In this document: positions 1-9,210 of the stretch, piece by piece
How the letters are laid out: each line of letters begins with the position of its first letter
Numbering within the stretch: the first letter of the stretch is position 1
DNA from: Arthrobacter ulcerisalmonis
GTDB lineage: Bacteria > Actinomycetota > Actinomycetes > Actinomycetales > Micrococcaceae
NCBI RefSeq assembly: GCF_900609065.1
Contig: NZ_UXAU01000008.1
Location: 1-64,000 of the forward strand
Direction of reading: 5' to 3'
DNA length: 64,000 nt
Notes under the pieces: generated by a model
Told to the model about the DNA's origin: nothing
The model's database searches: none
The model's input: only the letters and a program-made list of their open reading frames with translations
Translations under genes and position numbers: made by a program

Positions 1-2721
1 GCTGCTCTCGTCCCGTTCCCAGGCCTTGGTGGTGGCCCGGCCACCAGCGCGCTGGCCGCGCAGGGCGAAGGCCACGTAGACCGCCGCGTCGAAGGCTGAC
101 CCGGGGCCACGGACTGAGCCGAGGAGTTCGCGGACCGAGCTGCCGGCGTCGCCTGCGTCGCCCTGTTCAGTGTTGCCCCGGTACGTCCGGCGGAGGATGG
201 CTTCCAGCCCTTCAACAGCACGGGGGATCCGCACCACCACAGGCTTGGTGTTGAGGATTGCCTTCTCGTCAGCGCTGAAGAGCGAGTCCACAAACAGGTC
301 ATCGGCGGTGACGTCCGGGAAGGACCCCAGCCGGGAGTGACCCTCAGAGCTCACGGCATACGCCCCTGCGCCCCAGAGGTGCGCCCGCTGGGACGGCATC
401 CTGAAGCGGGCCCGGTAGTAGGAGCTGACCAGCCAGTGCGCACCCTTGCTGTCGTAGACGAACTCCGGCCGCGCAGCGAGGGCATCGCCGTTGGACAGGG
501 TGGAGAAGAGTGTCGCCAACGCGGCCGGCCGAATCTCAATATCGGCGTCAAGGTAGAGCCGTGGCCACACGGTTGCGGCCTGGTCCGCGGCATTAAGCGC
601 AGCTACCTTGGAGGCCTCGGCAAGCTCAAGCACCTGCACCCCCGGGTAGCGCTTGGCGATGGCCGCTGTTGCGTCTGTGCAGGCATTGCAGGCCACAATG
701 ACCTCAAGCCGGCCAGCTGCCGCGTACGGGGCCAAGTGGTCCAGCGTGCGCTCCAGCACGCCCGCCTCATTGTGCGCCGGAATGACCACCGATCCGCGCG
801 GCATCAGGGCTGGATCCAGCTCCGAATCGGGGCGCGGCAGCTGGGCCCAGCGCGATTCACGGGCAACAGTGGCCAGGATTCCCTGGTTTCCCGGAATCGG
901 CGCACGGAGCAGCGAACTCAGGATGACCGCGCCGTGGAAGAGCTTGGCGTAGGTAACAGGCCGGAACTTGCGCACATACCGCACCCGGTTGGTGGCCATC
1001 AGTGCGTCGAGTTCCACCGAGGCGCCGGAGGCCCCGCGGCTGTGACTCATCCGGGCCGAGGGCTCGAACCACACACTGGCGCCCGTCCGGCGGACGCGGC
1101 GCATAAAGTCGGTTTCCTCGGAATAGAGGAAGTACTGCTCGTCCCAGTCGCCCACCTTGCGGGCGGTGCGGCCGTCGATCAGCAGGGCAGCACCGGTGGC
1201 CCAATCCACCTGGTGCGCACGTTCGTAGCTTTCCGGGCCGTAGTCCATCTCGGAGAGCCACCCTGGCCGGCTCTGGATCCGGCTGCCCAGGACCGCGTCG
1301 CCTACAGCACGGGACACCGTGGGTTCACGCCGCAGCGAGGGGTAGACAGTACCGTCGTCGTCGCGCAGGAGGGGAACCACGACGCCGGCGCCGGAGGTTG
1401 CCATCCGGGCCCGAAGTTTCGCGATGGAGCCTTCCTCGAGGCGCATGTCCGGGTTCAGGACCAGGAATGATTCCACATTGCCGGCCCGCTGCATGGCGAG
1501 GTTGATCCCTGCTGCGTAGCCGAGGTTTCCGCCGGTCCGGAAGATGTCCACATCGTCCTGGCCGTGGATGCTGTCGATGGTGGCTGACGACGGCGAGTTG
1601 TCCGCAACAATGACCTTGATGCTTTGCTGCGCCACTTCCTTGCGCAGGTCCTCCACGAGCTTGGGCAGGGTGTCCTGGCTGTTGTAGGTCACCACCAGCA
1701 CGGCAACCTGGGCCGCGTCGTCCTTGGCCGAGAAGCCCAGGAGCGACGGCTGCGGGATGCCGGTGGGAACCGGCGAGGCCGAGGACCGCGAACCCGTACC
1801 CGACGTCGGAACGGGGGGAACGACGTCGGGCCCGCTGTGTGCGCGCAATCGGGCGTACGCGGGGGGGCCGTCTACGAGGTACCGGGAGGCGAGCCGCTTG
1901 GGCTCCAATGCAAGGCGCCAGGCCCACTCAAGGCCGGCGTCGCGCAACGCCTCCGGTGCCCGGCGGACACTGCCTGCCAAGAAGTCAACGGTGGCGCCGA
2001 AGGCGAGCAGGACGCGGGCACCGGTCAGGTGCCCGTAGTCCTTCATCCAGAGTTCCTGCCGCGGTTTGCCGAGGCACACGAACAAGATGTCGACACCGGA
2101 ACCCGCGATGTCTGCGGCCAGGGCAGTAGACGCTGCGTGGTCGGTGAGGTCCTTCCGGTCAGGGGCCCAGTAGCCGGCCACCTTCAGTGCGGGGTAGTCC
2201 TGGTCGAGCCGGACCCGGACCAGCTCGTGGGTTTCCGGCATGCCGCCAATAAAGCCAACGCTGAGGCCGGCTACCGCTGCCTCGTCCAGGATGGGCCAAG
2301 AGAGGTCGCTGCCGGCCAGTCGGGGCCAGCGCACTTTAGTGACCCGCTCTGCCTGCGTGACCAGGGGTGCGCCGTCGAGCAGCGTGAGCCATTCCGAGTT
2401 GGTGTCAGATTCGAGCACGCCAGCCCATTTCGAGTCCCGGCCAAAGTGCTTGATGTGGTCCAGGTTGGCCGACGCCACGGAAAGCGGCTGGCCTCCTCCA
2501 CGCCGGGCGGCGCGCGCCATGATGAGCCGCACGGCGTCGTCGGCCGTTGCCAGGTGCACAGGGGCCCCGCCCAGGTTGATAGGGACCGGGAACGGAGGCA
2601 GTGCGGCGGGCTGCGGCAGGGGTGCTGGCGCGAACTGGTGCGCGGGCCTCGCTAAAAGCGAGGTGGGCCGCCCCGTCGACTTCTTGGTCAGGCCGGGCAG
2701 CAGTGCGGGTGCAGAGGACAT
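1..2721 (-). CDS. Three-domain glycosyltransferase fusion (GT26 WecG/TagA-like + GT2 + GT2), C-terminus cut by window edge
   Basis: The frame is open from an ATG at 2721 to the window edge (907 codons seen, no stop), so the C-terminus is missing. Residues about 45-295 resemble the WecG/TagA/CpsF (GT26) family: a PFPVPINLGG start, an FVCLGKPRQELWM motif and an FGATVDFLAG segment followed by an LEWAWRL segment. About 338-590 is a GT2 domain starting VLVVTYNSQD, with an NPDM metal-site-like motif. From about 612 a second GT2 domain starts SVVIPAHNEAG and has a DAD motif. Members of these families transfer sugars from nucleotide donors to lipid-linked or polysaccharide acceptors, so a cell-wall or exopolysaccharide role is likely; the exact sugar cannot be read. 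A Pro/Ala-rich N-terminus and a Pro/Ser-rich linker (about 297-330) separate the parts. The domain calls are firm, the fused architecture is seen directly, the pathway is inferred. Confidence 0.85.
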   Translation of the reverse strand, partial: MSSAPALLPGLTKKSTGRPTSLLARPAHQFAPAPLPQPAALPPFPVPINLGGAPVHLATADDAVRLIMARAARRGGGQPLSVASANLDHIKHFGRDSKWAGVLESDTNSEWLTLLDGAPLVTQAERVTKVRWPRLAGSDLSWPILDEAAVAGLSVGFIGGMPETHELVRVRLDQDYPALKVAGYWAPDRKDLTDHAASTALAADIAGSGVDILFVCLGKPRQELWMKDYGHLTGARVLLAFGATVDFLAGSVRRAPEALRDAGLEWAWRLALEPKRLASRYLVDGPPAYARLRAHSGPDVVPPVPTSGTGSRSSASPVPTGIPQPSLLGFSAKDDAAQVAVLVVTYNSQDTLPKLVEDLRKEVAQQSIKVIVADNSPSSATIDSIHGQDDVDIFRTGGNLGYAAGINLAMQRAGNVESFLVLNPDMRLEEGSIAKLRARMATSGAGVVVPLLRDDDGTVYPSLRREPTVSRAVGDAVLGSRIQSRPGWLSEMDYGPESYERAHQVDWATGAALLIDGRTARKVGDWDEQYFLYSEETDFMRRVRRTGASVWFEPSARMSHSRGASGASVELDALMATNRVRYVRKFRPVTYAKLFHGAVILSSLLRAPIPGNQGILATVARESRWAQLPRPDSELDPALMPRGSVVIPAHNEAGVLERTLDHLAPYAAAGRLEVIVACNACTDATAAIAKRYPGVQVLELAEASKVAALNAADQAATVWPRLYLDADIEIRPAALATLFSTLSNGDALAARPEFVYDSKGAHWLVSSYYRARFRMPSQRAHLWGAGAYAVSSEGHSRLGSFPDVTADDLFVDSLFSADEKAILNTKPVVVRIPRAVEGLEAILRRTYRGNTEQGDAGDAGSSVRELLGSVRGPGSAFDAAVYVAFALRGQRAGGRATTKAWERDESS

Positions 2722-3021
2722 CTCTTGGCTCCAGGGTCACGGCGCACCCGAACAGAGGCCAGGTTGGGGTCTGCACTCCCCGTCCTCGCCAGGCGCCAAA
2801 GGGCGGCGCCTTCTCTGATGCGTCAGTTGGTTATCACCAACACCCTGTTGTTGCCGGCCTGTGCGGCCGCCGCGCTGTAGTCCGGAACCGGGACGCTAGC
2901 CAAAAGGGTGTTCGTGTAAATCCACCGTAAGCAGGTCAAAGCCGCCCTACTAGGAGAATTCGCTGTAACTGTGGGTATCCGCACCAGGTCTGTGGGCGCC
3001 GAACCGGGCGCCCACCTGCGG
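2722..3021. other. Intergenic gap upstream of the glycosyltransferase fusion
   Basis: This stretch separates the 3' end of the M18 aminopeptidase gene from the start of the glycosyltransferase gene, both on the minus strand. It must hold the glycosyltransferase promoter, but I see no clear -35/-10 pair. The only obvious structure is the hairpin at 2992-3015. No convincing coding sequence is present. Confidence 0.5.
2992..3015 (-). terminator. GC-rich hairpin after the M18 aminopeptidase gene
   Basis: A near-perfect inverted repeat (GTGGGCGCC, 5-nt loop, then GGGCGCCCAC) lies 6 bp past the aminopeptidase stop. There is no T-run, so it may be a weak terminator or an mRNA 3'-end stabiliser. Confidence 0.45.
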
Positions 3022-4338
3022 CTAGATCGCCGTCTTGAAGAACCGTTCCGTCACCACTGCGAGGCGCCACGGGTCATCGACGCCGCACAGTTCCCGCGCC
3101 GAATGCATGGAAAGCAGGGGCACCCCGACGTCGACCGTCCGGATTCCCAGCCGGGTGGCCGTCAGCGGGCCGATGGTGGACCCGCAAGGCATCACGTTGT
3201 TGGAGACGAACTCCTGGTACGGAACGCCCGCCGCCGCGCAGAGGCCCGCCCAGAACGCTGCACCTGTGGCGTCCGTGGCGTAGCGCTGGTTGGCGTTGAT
3301 TTTGAGCAGCGGGCCGCCGTTGAGAAGCGGGTGGTTGGCTGGGTCGTGCCGTTCGGCGTAGTTGGGGTGGACGGCGTGGCCGGCATCGGCTGACACGCAG
3401 AACGACGCCGACAGGGCCTGCCGCCGTTGGCTCACCGTTGCGCCCAGGCCATCCGAGATCCGGACGAGGACGTCCTCCAGGATGGGTCCACAGGCACCTG
3501 AGCGGGAGTTTGAGCCGATCTCTTCGTGGTCGAAGGCTGCCAGGATCGCGATCGGGCGGGTGTCTGCGCTTCCCGGCCCCTGCGGGTTGCCCGCGTGGGC
3601 GATCAGGGCCGCAAGGCCCGCATGCGTGGCCGAGAGGTTATCGAGGCGGCCGGAGGCGAAGAACTCACTATTGCCGCCGAAAACTGCCGGTTCCTGCGTG
3701 TCTGCAATGACGACGTCGTACCCGCCGATCTCTGCCGGGTCCACCCCGCCGCCTTCTACCCGGGCCGCCAAGACGGCGAGGAGGTCCGTATCGCGGGCAT
3801 CGCCCAAGCCCCAGACCGGGTTCATGTGCCGCTGCTTGTCCAGCGTGAGGCCCTCATTCACTGCCCGATCAAGGTGGATTGCAAGCTGTGGGAAGCGCAG
3901 CATGGGACCCGTAGCGGTGAGGTGCTCGGTGCCGTCGCGCAGTACCAGGCGACCAGCCAGCTGCAGTTCGCGGTCCAGCCACGAGTTCAGCAGCGGCCCG
4001 CCGTAGACCTCCACGCCCGCCTGCAGCCAGCCGAAGGCCCCAGTGGTGGGTTTCGGCTTGAGCTTGAAGGACGGCGAATCCGTGTGCGCGCCAAGGATGT
4101 TGAAAGCCGTGGTTGGCCCGGCAGATTCGGGCACCACCCAGGCGATCAGCGCCCCGTCGCGGATCAGGTAGTAACTGCCCGCCGCGGCAGCCCATTCCTC
4201 CCGCTCATCCAGCCGGACAAATCCCGCCGCAGTGAGGCGCCGCCCCGCCTCGTGGACTGCGTGAAAGCTCGACGGCGATGCGCTGACATATGCGCCAAGG
4301 TCCTGGATGTGGTCCGCTGCGGAAGAAAGTGAAGGCAT
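3022..4338 (-). CDS. apeB: M18 family aminopeptidase
   Basis: A 438-residue protein of normal length for M18 cytosolic metallo-aminopeptidases, which remove N-terminal (often acidic) residues from peptides using two metal ions. Visible hallmarks are GAHTDSPSFKLKP (first metal His/Asp), the SGRLDNL segment (bridging Asp), FDHEEIGS (catalytic and metal Glu) and the C-terminal SMHSARELCG (metal His). The family call is firm; the substrate is not readable. A -10-like TAGACT lies 7 nt before the ATG, suggesting a leaderless mRNA whose promoter sits in the end of the upstream dioxygenase gene. Confidence 0.93.
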   Translation of the reverse strand: MPSLSSAADHIQDLGAYVSASPSSFHAVHEAGRRLTAAGFVRLDEREEWAAAAGSYYLIRDGALIAWVVPESAGPTTAFNILGAHTDSPSFKLKPKPTTGAFGWLQAGVEVYGGPLLNSWLDRELQLAGRLVLRDGTEHLTATGPMLRFPQLAIHLDRAVNEGLTLDKQRHMNPVWGLGDARDTDLLAVLAARVEGGGVDPAEIGGYDVVIADTQEPAVFGGNSEFFASGRLDNLSATHAGLAALIAHAGNPQGPGSADTRPIAILAAFDHEEIGSNSRSGACGPILEDVLVRISDGLGATVSQRRQALSASFCVSADAGHAVHPNYAERHDPANHPLLNGGPLLKINANQRYATDATGAAFWAGLCAAAGVPYQEFVSNNVMPCGSTIGPLTATRLGIRTVDVGVPLLSMHSARELCGVDDPWRLAVVTERFFKTAI

Positions 4339-4345
4339 GCTCCCG

Positions 4346-4351
4346 AGTCTA
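4346..4351 (-). promoter_or_regulatory. -10 box, probable leaderless promoter of the M18 aminopeptidase gene
   Basis: TAGACT reads on the minus strand and ends 7 nt before the ATG at 4338, so transcription would start at or within 1-2 nt of the start codon. It overlaps the stop codon of the dioxygenase-like gene. Confidence 0.5.
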
Positions 4352-5245
4352 GAGGGTGACGTTCAGCCCCGCCGTGTACCCGGTGGCTGCCGACCCGGTC
4401 ATGGTCGCCAGCTGGTAGATGCCGCCGTCGTCGCCGAAGACCATGTCCGATTGCAGGGTGGTCCGGGTCATGTTGGTGACGCTCTGCTCATAGCCGGCGG
4501 TGGCGTACACGTCATCGCACGCCGCTTTGGTGAGGGCGATCTGGGAAACTGCCAGCACCTGGCCGGCTGCAGTGGCATTGCTCATGGATTCGAATACCTC
4601 GAAGTGGATGTGCGGCCAGCGTCCCGAGTAGGCAGCCGGGAAGATGGAAGTGAACGTGACCTGGCCGTTGGCGTCCGATTCCTGCACGCCGCGAAGGTAG
4701 TTTTCGTTGGTCAGCCCGGAGTCGTACAGGGAGTACTTCCCGTCCCGGTCACAGTGCCAGGCGTACACGGCCGCACCGGCCAGGGGGACACAGCCGTTGG
4801 CGTTGTCCAGCAGTGTCAGGGTGAAGGTCAACGGCACCCCTTCCGCGGTAGCCGTTCCGGATCCGAAGCTGGCGCGGATGTCCTGACGGACCACCCCTGA
4901 CGCTTCGAGGGCGTTGGGCCCATTGGAGCCATCACCGGGGTAAGGGCCGGCGGTCTCTTCCGGGATCTCCACCCCACACTCGGCGATGGCGCGGGTCAGG
5001 GTGGGGCTGGCGGTGGCTGTGGCTGACGTTGTCGCCGTCGCTGTCGCCGAAGCTGCGGCGGTGGACGTTGCGGTGCCCGATGTCGATGCGGGTGTACACG
5101 CTGCGAGGGCCGCAACGGCACCACCGGCGCCAAGGAACAGTCCTAGGGACCGGCGGCTCATCATGGTGGAGAGATCGAATTCAAGTCCGCGATCATGGTT
5201 CGGGTGGGGCTGGTGGTGGTCTTCGGGGCTGCGTGGAGGGGTCAT
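4349..5245 (-). CDS. Secreted/lipoprotein intradiol ring-cleavage dioxygenase-like protein
   Basis: The protein (298 residues from the ATG at 5245) carries a twin-arginine signal (SRRSLGLFLG) followed by a hydrophobic stretch ending in ALAAC, a lipobox-like cleavage site, then a Ser/Thr/Ala-rich linker. The mature part has the intradiol dioxygenase core: ETAGPYPGDG, GKYSLYD, and AYSGRWPHIHFEV, which together supply the two Tyr and two His iron ligands expected for catechol/protocatechuate cleavage. The signal places it outside the membrane, which is unusual compared with cytoplasmic catechol dioxygenases but known for a group of actinobacterial extracellular enzymes. An upstream in-frame start at 5317 is possible, but 5245 gives a better-placed signal. 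The substrate is unknown; no aromatic-catabolism genes adjoin it. Confidence 0.82.
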   Translation of the reverse strand: MTPPRSPEDHHQPHPNHDRGLEFDLSTMMSRRSLGLFLGAGGAVAALAACTPASTSGTATSTAAASATATATTSATATASPTLTRAIAECGVEIPEETAGPYPGDGSNGPNALEASGVVRQDIRASFGSGTATAEGVPLTFTLTLLDNANGCVPLAGAAVYAWHCDRDGKYSLYDSGLTNENYLRGVQESDANGQVTFTSIFPAAYSGRWPHIHFEVFESMSNATAAGQVLAVSQIALTKAACDDVYATAGYEQSVTNMTRTTLQSDMVFGDDGGIYQLATMTGSAATGYTAGLNVTL

Positions 5246-5325
5246 GGATCCATCTAAGCCCGGCCCCTTATGCGGCGAGTAGGGCTCGCCTGTGTGCCAG
5301 CTGTGAGGATCCTGCACCCCTCCGG

Positions 5326-6018
5326 TCAGTAGTCAGGGTTACTCGGCACCACCAGGCCGGTCTCATAGGCGTAGACCACGGCCTGGACCCGGTCCCGGAG
5401 ATGCAGCTTGGTCAAAATCCTGCGCACATGCGTTTTTACCGTCGCCTCGGACAGATAGTAGCGATGGGCGATCTCCGCGTTGGAAAGCCCCTCCGCCATG
5501 GCCTCCAACATCTCTGTTTCCCGCGGCGTGAGCTCCGCCAGCAATGGGTCCGGTGCTGACGTTGCCGGTGCGGGCCGGGCAGCGCCACGAACGTACGTCT
5601 CGAGCAGCCGCTGGGTCACCCTCGGCGCCACGACGGCGTCGCCGCTGGCCACCACCCGGATCGCCTGGATGAGCTCCTCCGGTGCTGCATCCTTGAGCAG
5701 GAACGCAGACGCGCCAGCTTGGAGCCCGGCAAACGCGTACTCATCAACGTCGAAGGTGGTCAAAATGATGACGCGCGCTCTCGAATCCGCAGCACTGAGG
5801 GCCCGCGTCGCTTCGATCCCGTCCAGGACGGGCATCCGGACGTCCATCAAGACGACGTCGGGATCCAGTTCCTTGACCAGCGACACCGCTTCCGCGCCAT
5901 TGGAGGCCTCCCCTACAATATGGAGGTCTTCTTCGCCTTCCAAGATGAGCCTGAAACCCATCCGCAGCAGGGGCTGATCGTCCACGAGCAGGACGGCGAT
6001 GGTGGTGTTGTCGGTCAT
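5326..6018 (-). CDS. NarL/LuxR-type response regulator
   Basis: The protein has an N-terminal receiver domain (acidic pocket LLVDDQP, phosphoacceptor Asp in VVLMDVRMPVLDG, Lys in FLLKDAAP) and a C-terminal LuxR helix-turn-helix (LTPRETEMLEAMAEGLSN, then SEATVKTHVRRILTKL). It probably acts as a DNA-binding transcription factor switched on by phosphorylation from the adjacent kinase. The chosen ATG at 6018 overlaps the kinase stop as ATGA, so the two are translationally coupled; a longer frame to 6072 would bury the start inside the kinase gene. A likely target is the neighbouring ABC exporter, by analogy with similar loci (inference). Confidence 0.93.
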   Translation of the reverse strand: MTDNTTIAVLLVDDQPLLRMGFRLILEGEEDLHIVGEASNGAEAVSLVKELDPDVVLMDVRMPVLDGIEATRALSAADSRARVIILTTFDVDEYAFAGLQAGASAFLLKDAAPEELIQAIRVVASGDAVVAPRVTQRLLETYVRGAARPAPATSAPDPLLAELTPRETEMLEAMAEGLSNAEIAHRYYLSEATVKTHVRRILTKLHLRDRVQAVVYAYETGLVVPSNPDY

Positions 6019-7352
6019 GGCCTGCCTTGCAGTTCGGGGGACGAAATGATGCTGGATTGCTCGGCGGCCCATGAGAGTTCTACATGCACCCGCCAGCCAC
6101 GTTGGGTCCGTCCAGCCTCGACCGTCCCAGCGTAGATCCGGGCCCGCTCCGCCATCCCGGCAAGGCCCTGGCCAGAGCCAAACGATCCCAGGGCTACGGT
6201 GCCTGGCTCATTGGTGAGCCAGGCGGGCGCTCCTGCGCCGTCGTCGAGCACGTCGATGCTCACCACGTCGCCGGAGCGGACAATTGCCACGTCCACGCGC
6301 CCCAGCGACCTCCCATACCGCAACACGTTGGTGAGCGATTCCTGCACGATCCGGTAGACGGTCAGCTGGAATGCGGCGTCGGCGGGAAGCGCCGGGCCTG
6401 TGTAGGAGTAGTGCACCGGCAGCCCTGCGGTCCGGAAACCATCGAGCAGGGTGGCCAGGCTGTCGCCCGAGGCGAGGGGCTGGCGTGGCGCCACGAGGCC
6501 CGCATCGTCCCGGAGCACCCCCAGGACGCGGCGCATGTCCGCCAGCGCCGCGCGGCCCGTGCGGGAGAGTTCACCCAGAACATCTCCGGCACGTTCGGGA
6601 TTCTTCCGGACCACGACGGCGGCGCCATCCGAGAGACTGATCATCACCGTCAGCGAGTGGGCAACGACGTCGTGCATTTCCCGGGCAATCCGGTTCCGTT
6701 CGTTGACCGAAGCAAGCTGCGCGGTTCGGGTTGCCCACGCAGCGATTTCCTGTTCGTGTTCGCGCCGCTGCCTGATCCCGATCCCAATACCGGTGGCGAT
6801 GACGTTGGAGAGGGCGATGGTGGCGCCGGTGGCAATGCTGGAAATCAGCTGAAACTCACCGGAACGGGCAGCTTCGGGGATCAACGACTCCTCCATGGGA
6901 CCCACGGCGGCCATGAGGTAGAGCAGGGCGAGCGGTGCGGTGGCCACGGCCATGGTGATCAGGGCGAAGCGGCGGCTGTGGACTACGGCGACGGCGTAGA
7001 GCGAGAACCACAGGCCGGCTGAGACGTTCGAACCCCACGGATGCAGCAGGGTGACGGCAACTTCAACGACCGCCACAAGCGCAACCAAGCCCACGGGGTA
7101 CCGGCGGCGCAGGAACATGGCCCCGCCCACGCCGACCAGCAAGGCTGCAGCCAACCAATTCCCGGACCGGATGGCGTCAACCACTGTGGGGGCCACGAGC
7201 AGCGCGTAGCACGCCGCAACCACCGCGTCCATGACGCGAGGCCGCTCGTAAAGGTAGCTGCGGAGCCGGCCCCGGCGCCGGGCTGTGAGTTCGGCGAAGG
7301 ACGCGTCAGCCTGATTGGCTGCCACGTCCCTCGCCGTCGTCGGATGCTGCAC
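6015..7352 (-). CDS. Sensor histidine kinase, HisKA_3 (DesK/NarX-like) family
   Basis: A 445-residue protein from the GTG at 7352, just after the permease stop. The N-terminal half has about five hydrophobic segments (from MDAVVAACYALLVAP on), giving a membrane-embedded sensor without a large outer loop. The dimerisation/phosphotransfer box is NRIAREMHDVVAHSL with its His, followed by an HATPase domain with the N-box near VQESLTNVLRYG and a DDGAG G-box. It would phosphorylate the coupled response regulator. Many such intramembrane-sensing kinases sit beside ABC exporters and respond to envelope stress or antibiotics; that role is inferred from context only. Exact start uncertain. Confidence 0.88.
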   Translation of the reverse strand: MQHPTTARDVAANQADASFAELTARRRGRLRSYLYERPRVMDAVVAACYALLVAPTVVDAIRSGNWLAAALLVGVGGAMFLRRRYPVGLVALVAVVEVAVTLLHPWGSNVSAGLWFSLYAVAVVHSRRFALITMAVATAPLALLYLMAAVGPMEESLIPEAARSGEFQLISSIATGATIALSNVIATGIGIGIRQRREHEQEIAAWATRTAQLASVNERNRIAREMHDVVAHSLTVMISLSDGAAVVVRKNPERAGDVLGELSRTGRAALADMRRVLGVLRDDAGLVAPRQPLASGDSLATLLDGFRTAGLPVHYSYTGPALPADAAFQLTVYRIVQESLTNVLRYGRSLGRVDVAIVRSGDVVSIDVLDDGAGAPAWLTNEPGTVALGSFGSGQGLAGMAERARIYAGTVEAGRTQRGWRVHVELSWAAEQSSIISSPELQGRP

Positions 7353-7360
7353 GGTGCTGA

Positions 7361-8257
7361 CTAGACGTCGCGCTTCTTGAGCACCAGCAGGGCTGGGATG
7401 AAGAACAACAGCACGTAGCCAAGGAAGATCAGGCCGCCCTGCCAAGGATCGATGAACGCGTCAATGTGGCCAATCGAGAGGAACCGTCCGCCGGCCTCGC
7501 TGGGGATGTACTGGGGGACGTACTTCCAAAAATCGCCGGGGATCAGCGTCGCGGCGCTGGAGGCGATCGGGAGGACGAAGAAGATGCCCACCAGGACCGT
7601 AATGGCACCTGCTGAGTTGCGGAGCAGCGTGCCCAACGACAACCCGATAAGCGCAACGCCTGCCACATAGAGGCCGCCGGTGAAGACGCTGTACAGCACG
7701 CCCTCCGTGGACCAGTCCAAATCGATGCCAAGCCCACGGAAGACCGGCTGGGCGATAAAGAACGTTGCCACTCCGGCCACGGTGGTGATGACGTAGGAGA
7801 TGACCGCCAGGATGATGGCCTTGGCGAGGAAGGCGGGCGTCCGCCGCGGCACGGCGCTCATGGTGGACCGGATCATGCCCGTGGCGTACTCGGAGGACAT
7901 GAACAGCACCGCCAAGGCACCGATGATCAGGATGCCGATCTGCAGTCCCGCGTTGGGCAAGTTGTAAAGGTCCAGGCCTGAGCCAGCTGGCATGGATTCC
8001 GTCAGCATGCCCGACGACGGCTCCAGGCCCTGTTCACGGGCGGACTTGGCCATCTGGTCCAGGATGCTGAAGCGGACCAGAATGGTCAGAGTGCCCACAC
8101 CGACAGTCGCGAGCAGCGTCAGCAGCAGGAGGATCCGGGTAGACATCAAGGTCCACAGCTTGATCCATTCGGAACGCAGCACGCCGCCGAACGTCAAGCC
8201 GTGCCGGGCTGCGGCAGCCCTGGTCTGGGGGGCGGTGGTATCAGTGGAGGTACTCAT
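7361..8257 (-). CDS. ABC-2 type transporter permease
   Basis: A 298-residue membrane protein with about six hydrophobic segments: one near residues 38-60, a large extracytoplasmic loop, then a cluster of four to five helices, as in ABC-2 permeases. The N-terminal GVLRSEWIKLWTLMSTR pattern is typical of this group. It lies 5 bp downstream of the ATP-binding subunit and 8 bp upstream of the kinase, so one operon is likely: ATPase, permease, kinase, regulator. The exported substrate is unknown. Confidence 0.88.
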   Translation of the reverse strand: MSTSTDTTAPQTRAAAARHGLTFGGVLRSEWIKLWTLMSTRILLLLTLLATVGVGTLTILVRFSILDQMAKSAREQGLEPSSGMLTESMPAGSGLDLYNLPNAGLQIGILIIGALAVLFMSSEYATGMIRSTMSAVPRRTPAFLAKAIILAVISYVITTVAGVATFFIAQPVFRGLGIDLDWSTEGVLYSVFTGGLYVAGVALIGLSLGTLLRNSAGAITVLVGIFFVLPIASSAATLIPGDFWKYVPQYIPSEAGGRFLSIGHIDAFIDPWQGGLIFLGYVLLFFIPALLVLKKRDV

Positions 8258-8262
8258 CAGTG

Positions 8263-9210
8263 CTACTTTCCTACCGTTGCGGGGGCGGCTTCGGCGGGTG
8301 CGCCGGTCAGATGCGAGTGGTACTCCACTTCGTCCTTGGTCAGGTCGAAGTAGGCGTCTTCTAGGGAGGAGACTTGGGGGGTGAGCTCGTAAACCAAGAC
8401 TTGGTGTTCCAGGGCGAGCTGCGCGATCTGGCGGGGCTCGAGGCCTGTCACAGTGAGGGTTTCGGGCTCGCTCTGGTCGATGGTGACGCCGTTGCCTGCG
8501 AGGAGAGCCGAGAGCTGTTGCGAAGCGCCGGTCCGGACCAGCGTTTTGGTCTGCCGAGTGCCGGCAATGATGTCCCGGACAGGGGCATCGGCAATGATGC
8601 GGCCGCGGCCGATCACAATCAAGTGATCGGCTGTCTGCGCCATTTCGCTCATGAGGTGCGAGGAGAGGAACACTGTTTTTCCCTGCGAGGCGAGGTAGCG
8701 CACTAGGTTACGCACCCAGAGCACACCCTCGGGATCGAGCCCATTGACGGGTTCGTCAAGGATCAGGGTCTGCGGATCGCCCAGCAACGCGGCGGCAATG
8801 CCGAGCCGCTGCCCCATACCCAGTGAGAATCCGCCGGCCTTCTTCCGGGCAACTGCTTCCAGACCCGTCATCTCGATGACTTCGCGGACCCGGCTCTTGG
8901 GAATGCTGTGGGTTGCCGCCATGGCAAGGAGGTGGTTGTAGGCGCTTCGGCTGGTGTGGACCGCCTTGGCATCCAGGAGCGCACCCACTTCCTGCAGCGG
9001 AGCCTTGTGCTGCACGTAGGGGAGTCCGTTGACGGTGACCGATCCGGAAGTAGGCCGGTCCAGGCCCATGATCATGCGCATGGTGGTGGATTTTCCGGCG
9101 CCGTTTGGCCCCAGGAATCCGGTAACCTGCCCGGCTTTGACGGTGAAACTGACACCACCTACGGCGGCTTTTGCCCCGTAGGTTTTGGTCAGGTTGAGTG
9201 CCTCAATCAT
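8263..9210 (-). CDS. ABC transporter ATP-binding protein
   Basis: A 315-residue ATPase with Walker A GPNGAGKST, signature FSLGMGQRLG, Walker B LILDEPVNGLDPEG and a switch His in FLSSHLMSEM. The ABC domain covers about residues 1-220; the C-terminal extension is as seen in drug- or bacitracin-type exporter ATPases. It energises the adjacent permease. First gene of the exporter/two-component operon, preceded by a 146-bp gap that should hold the promoter. Confidence 0.93.
   Translation of the reverse strand: MIEALNLTKTYGAKAAVGGVSFTVKAGQVTGFLGPNGAGKSTTMRMIMGLDRPTSGSVTVNGLPYVQHKAPLQEVGALLDAKAVHTSRSAYNHLLAMAATHSIPKSRVREVIEMTGLEAVARKKAGGFSLGMGQRLGIAAALLGDPQTLILDEPVNGLDPEGVLWVRNLVRYLASQGKTVFLSSHLMSEMAQTADHLIVIGRGRIIADAPVRDIIAGTRQTKTLVRTGASQQLSALLAGNGVTIDQSEPETLTVTGLEPRQIAQLALEHQVLVYELTPQVSSLEDAYFDLTKDEVEYHSHLTGAPAEAAPATVGK

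Noticed and set aside
337..1470. Open frame of 377 codons on the plus strand
   Set aside because: It is antisense to the glycosyltransferase fusion, whose frame shows clear domains; the plus-strand protein has no family likeness and high Arg/Gly/His content typical of shadow frames in GC-rich DNA.
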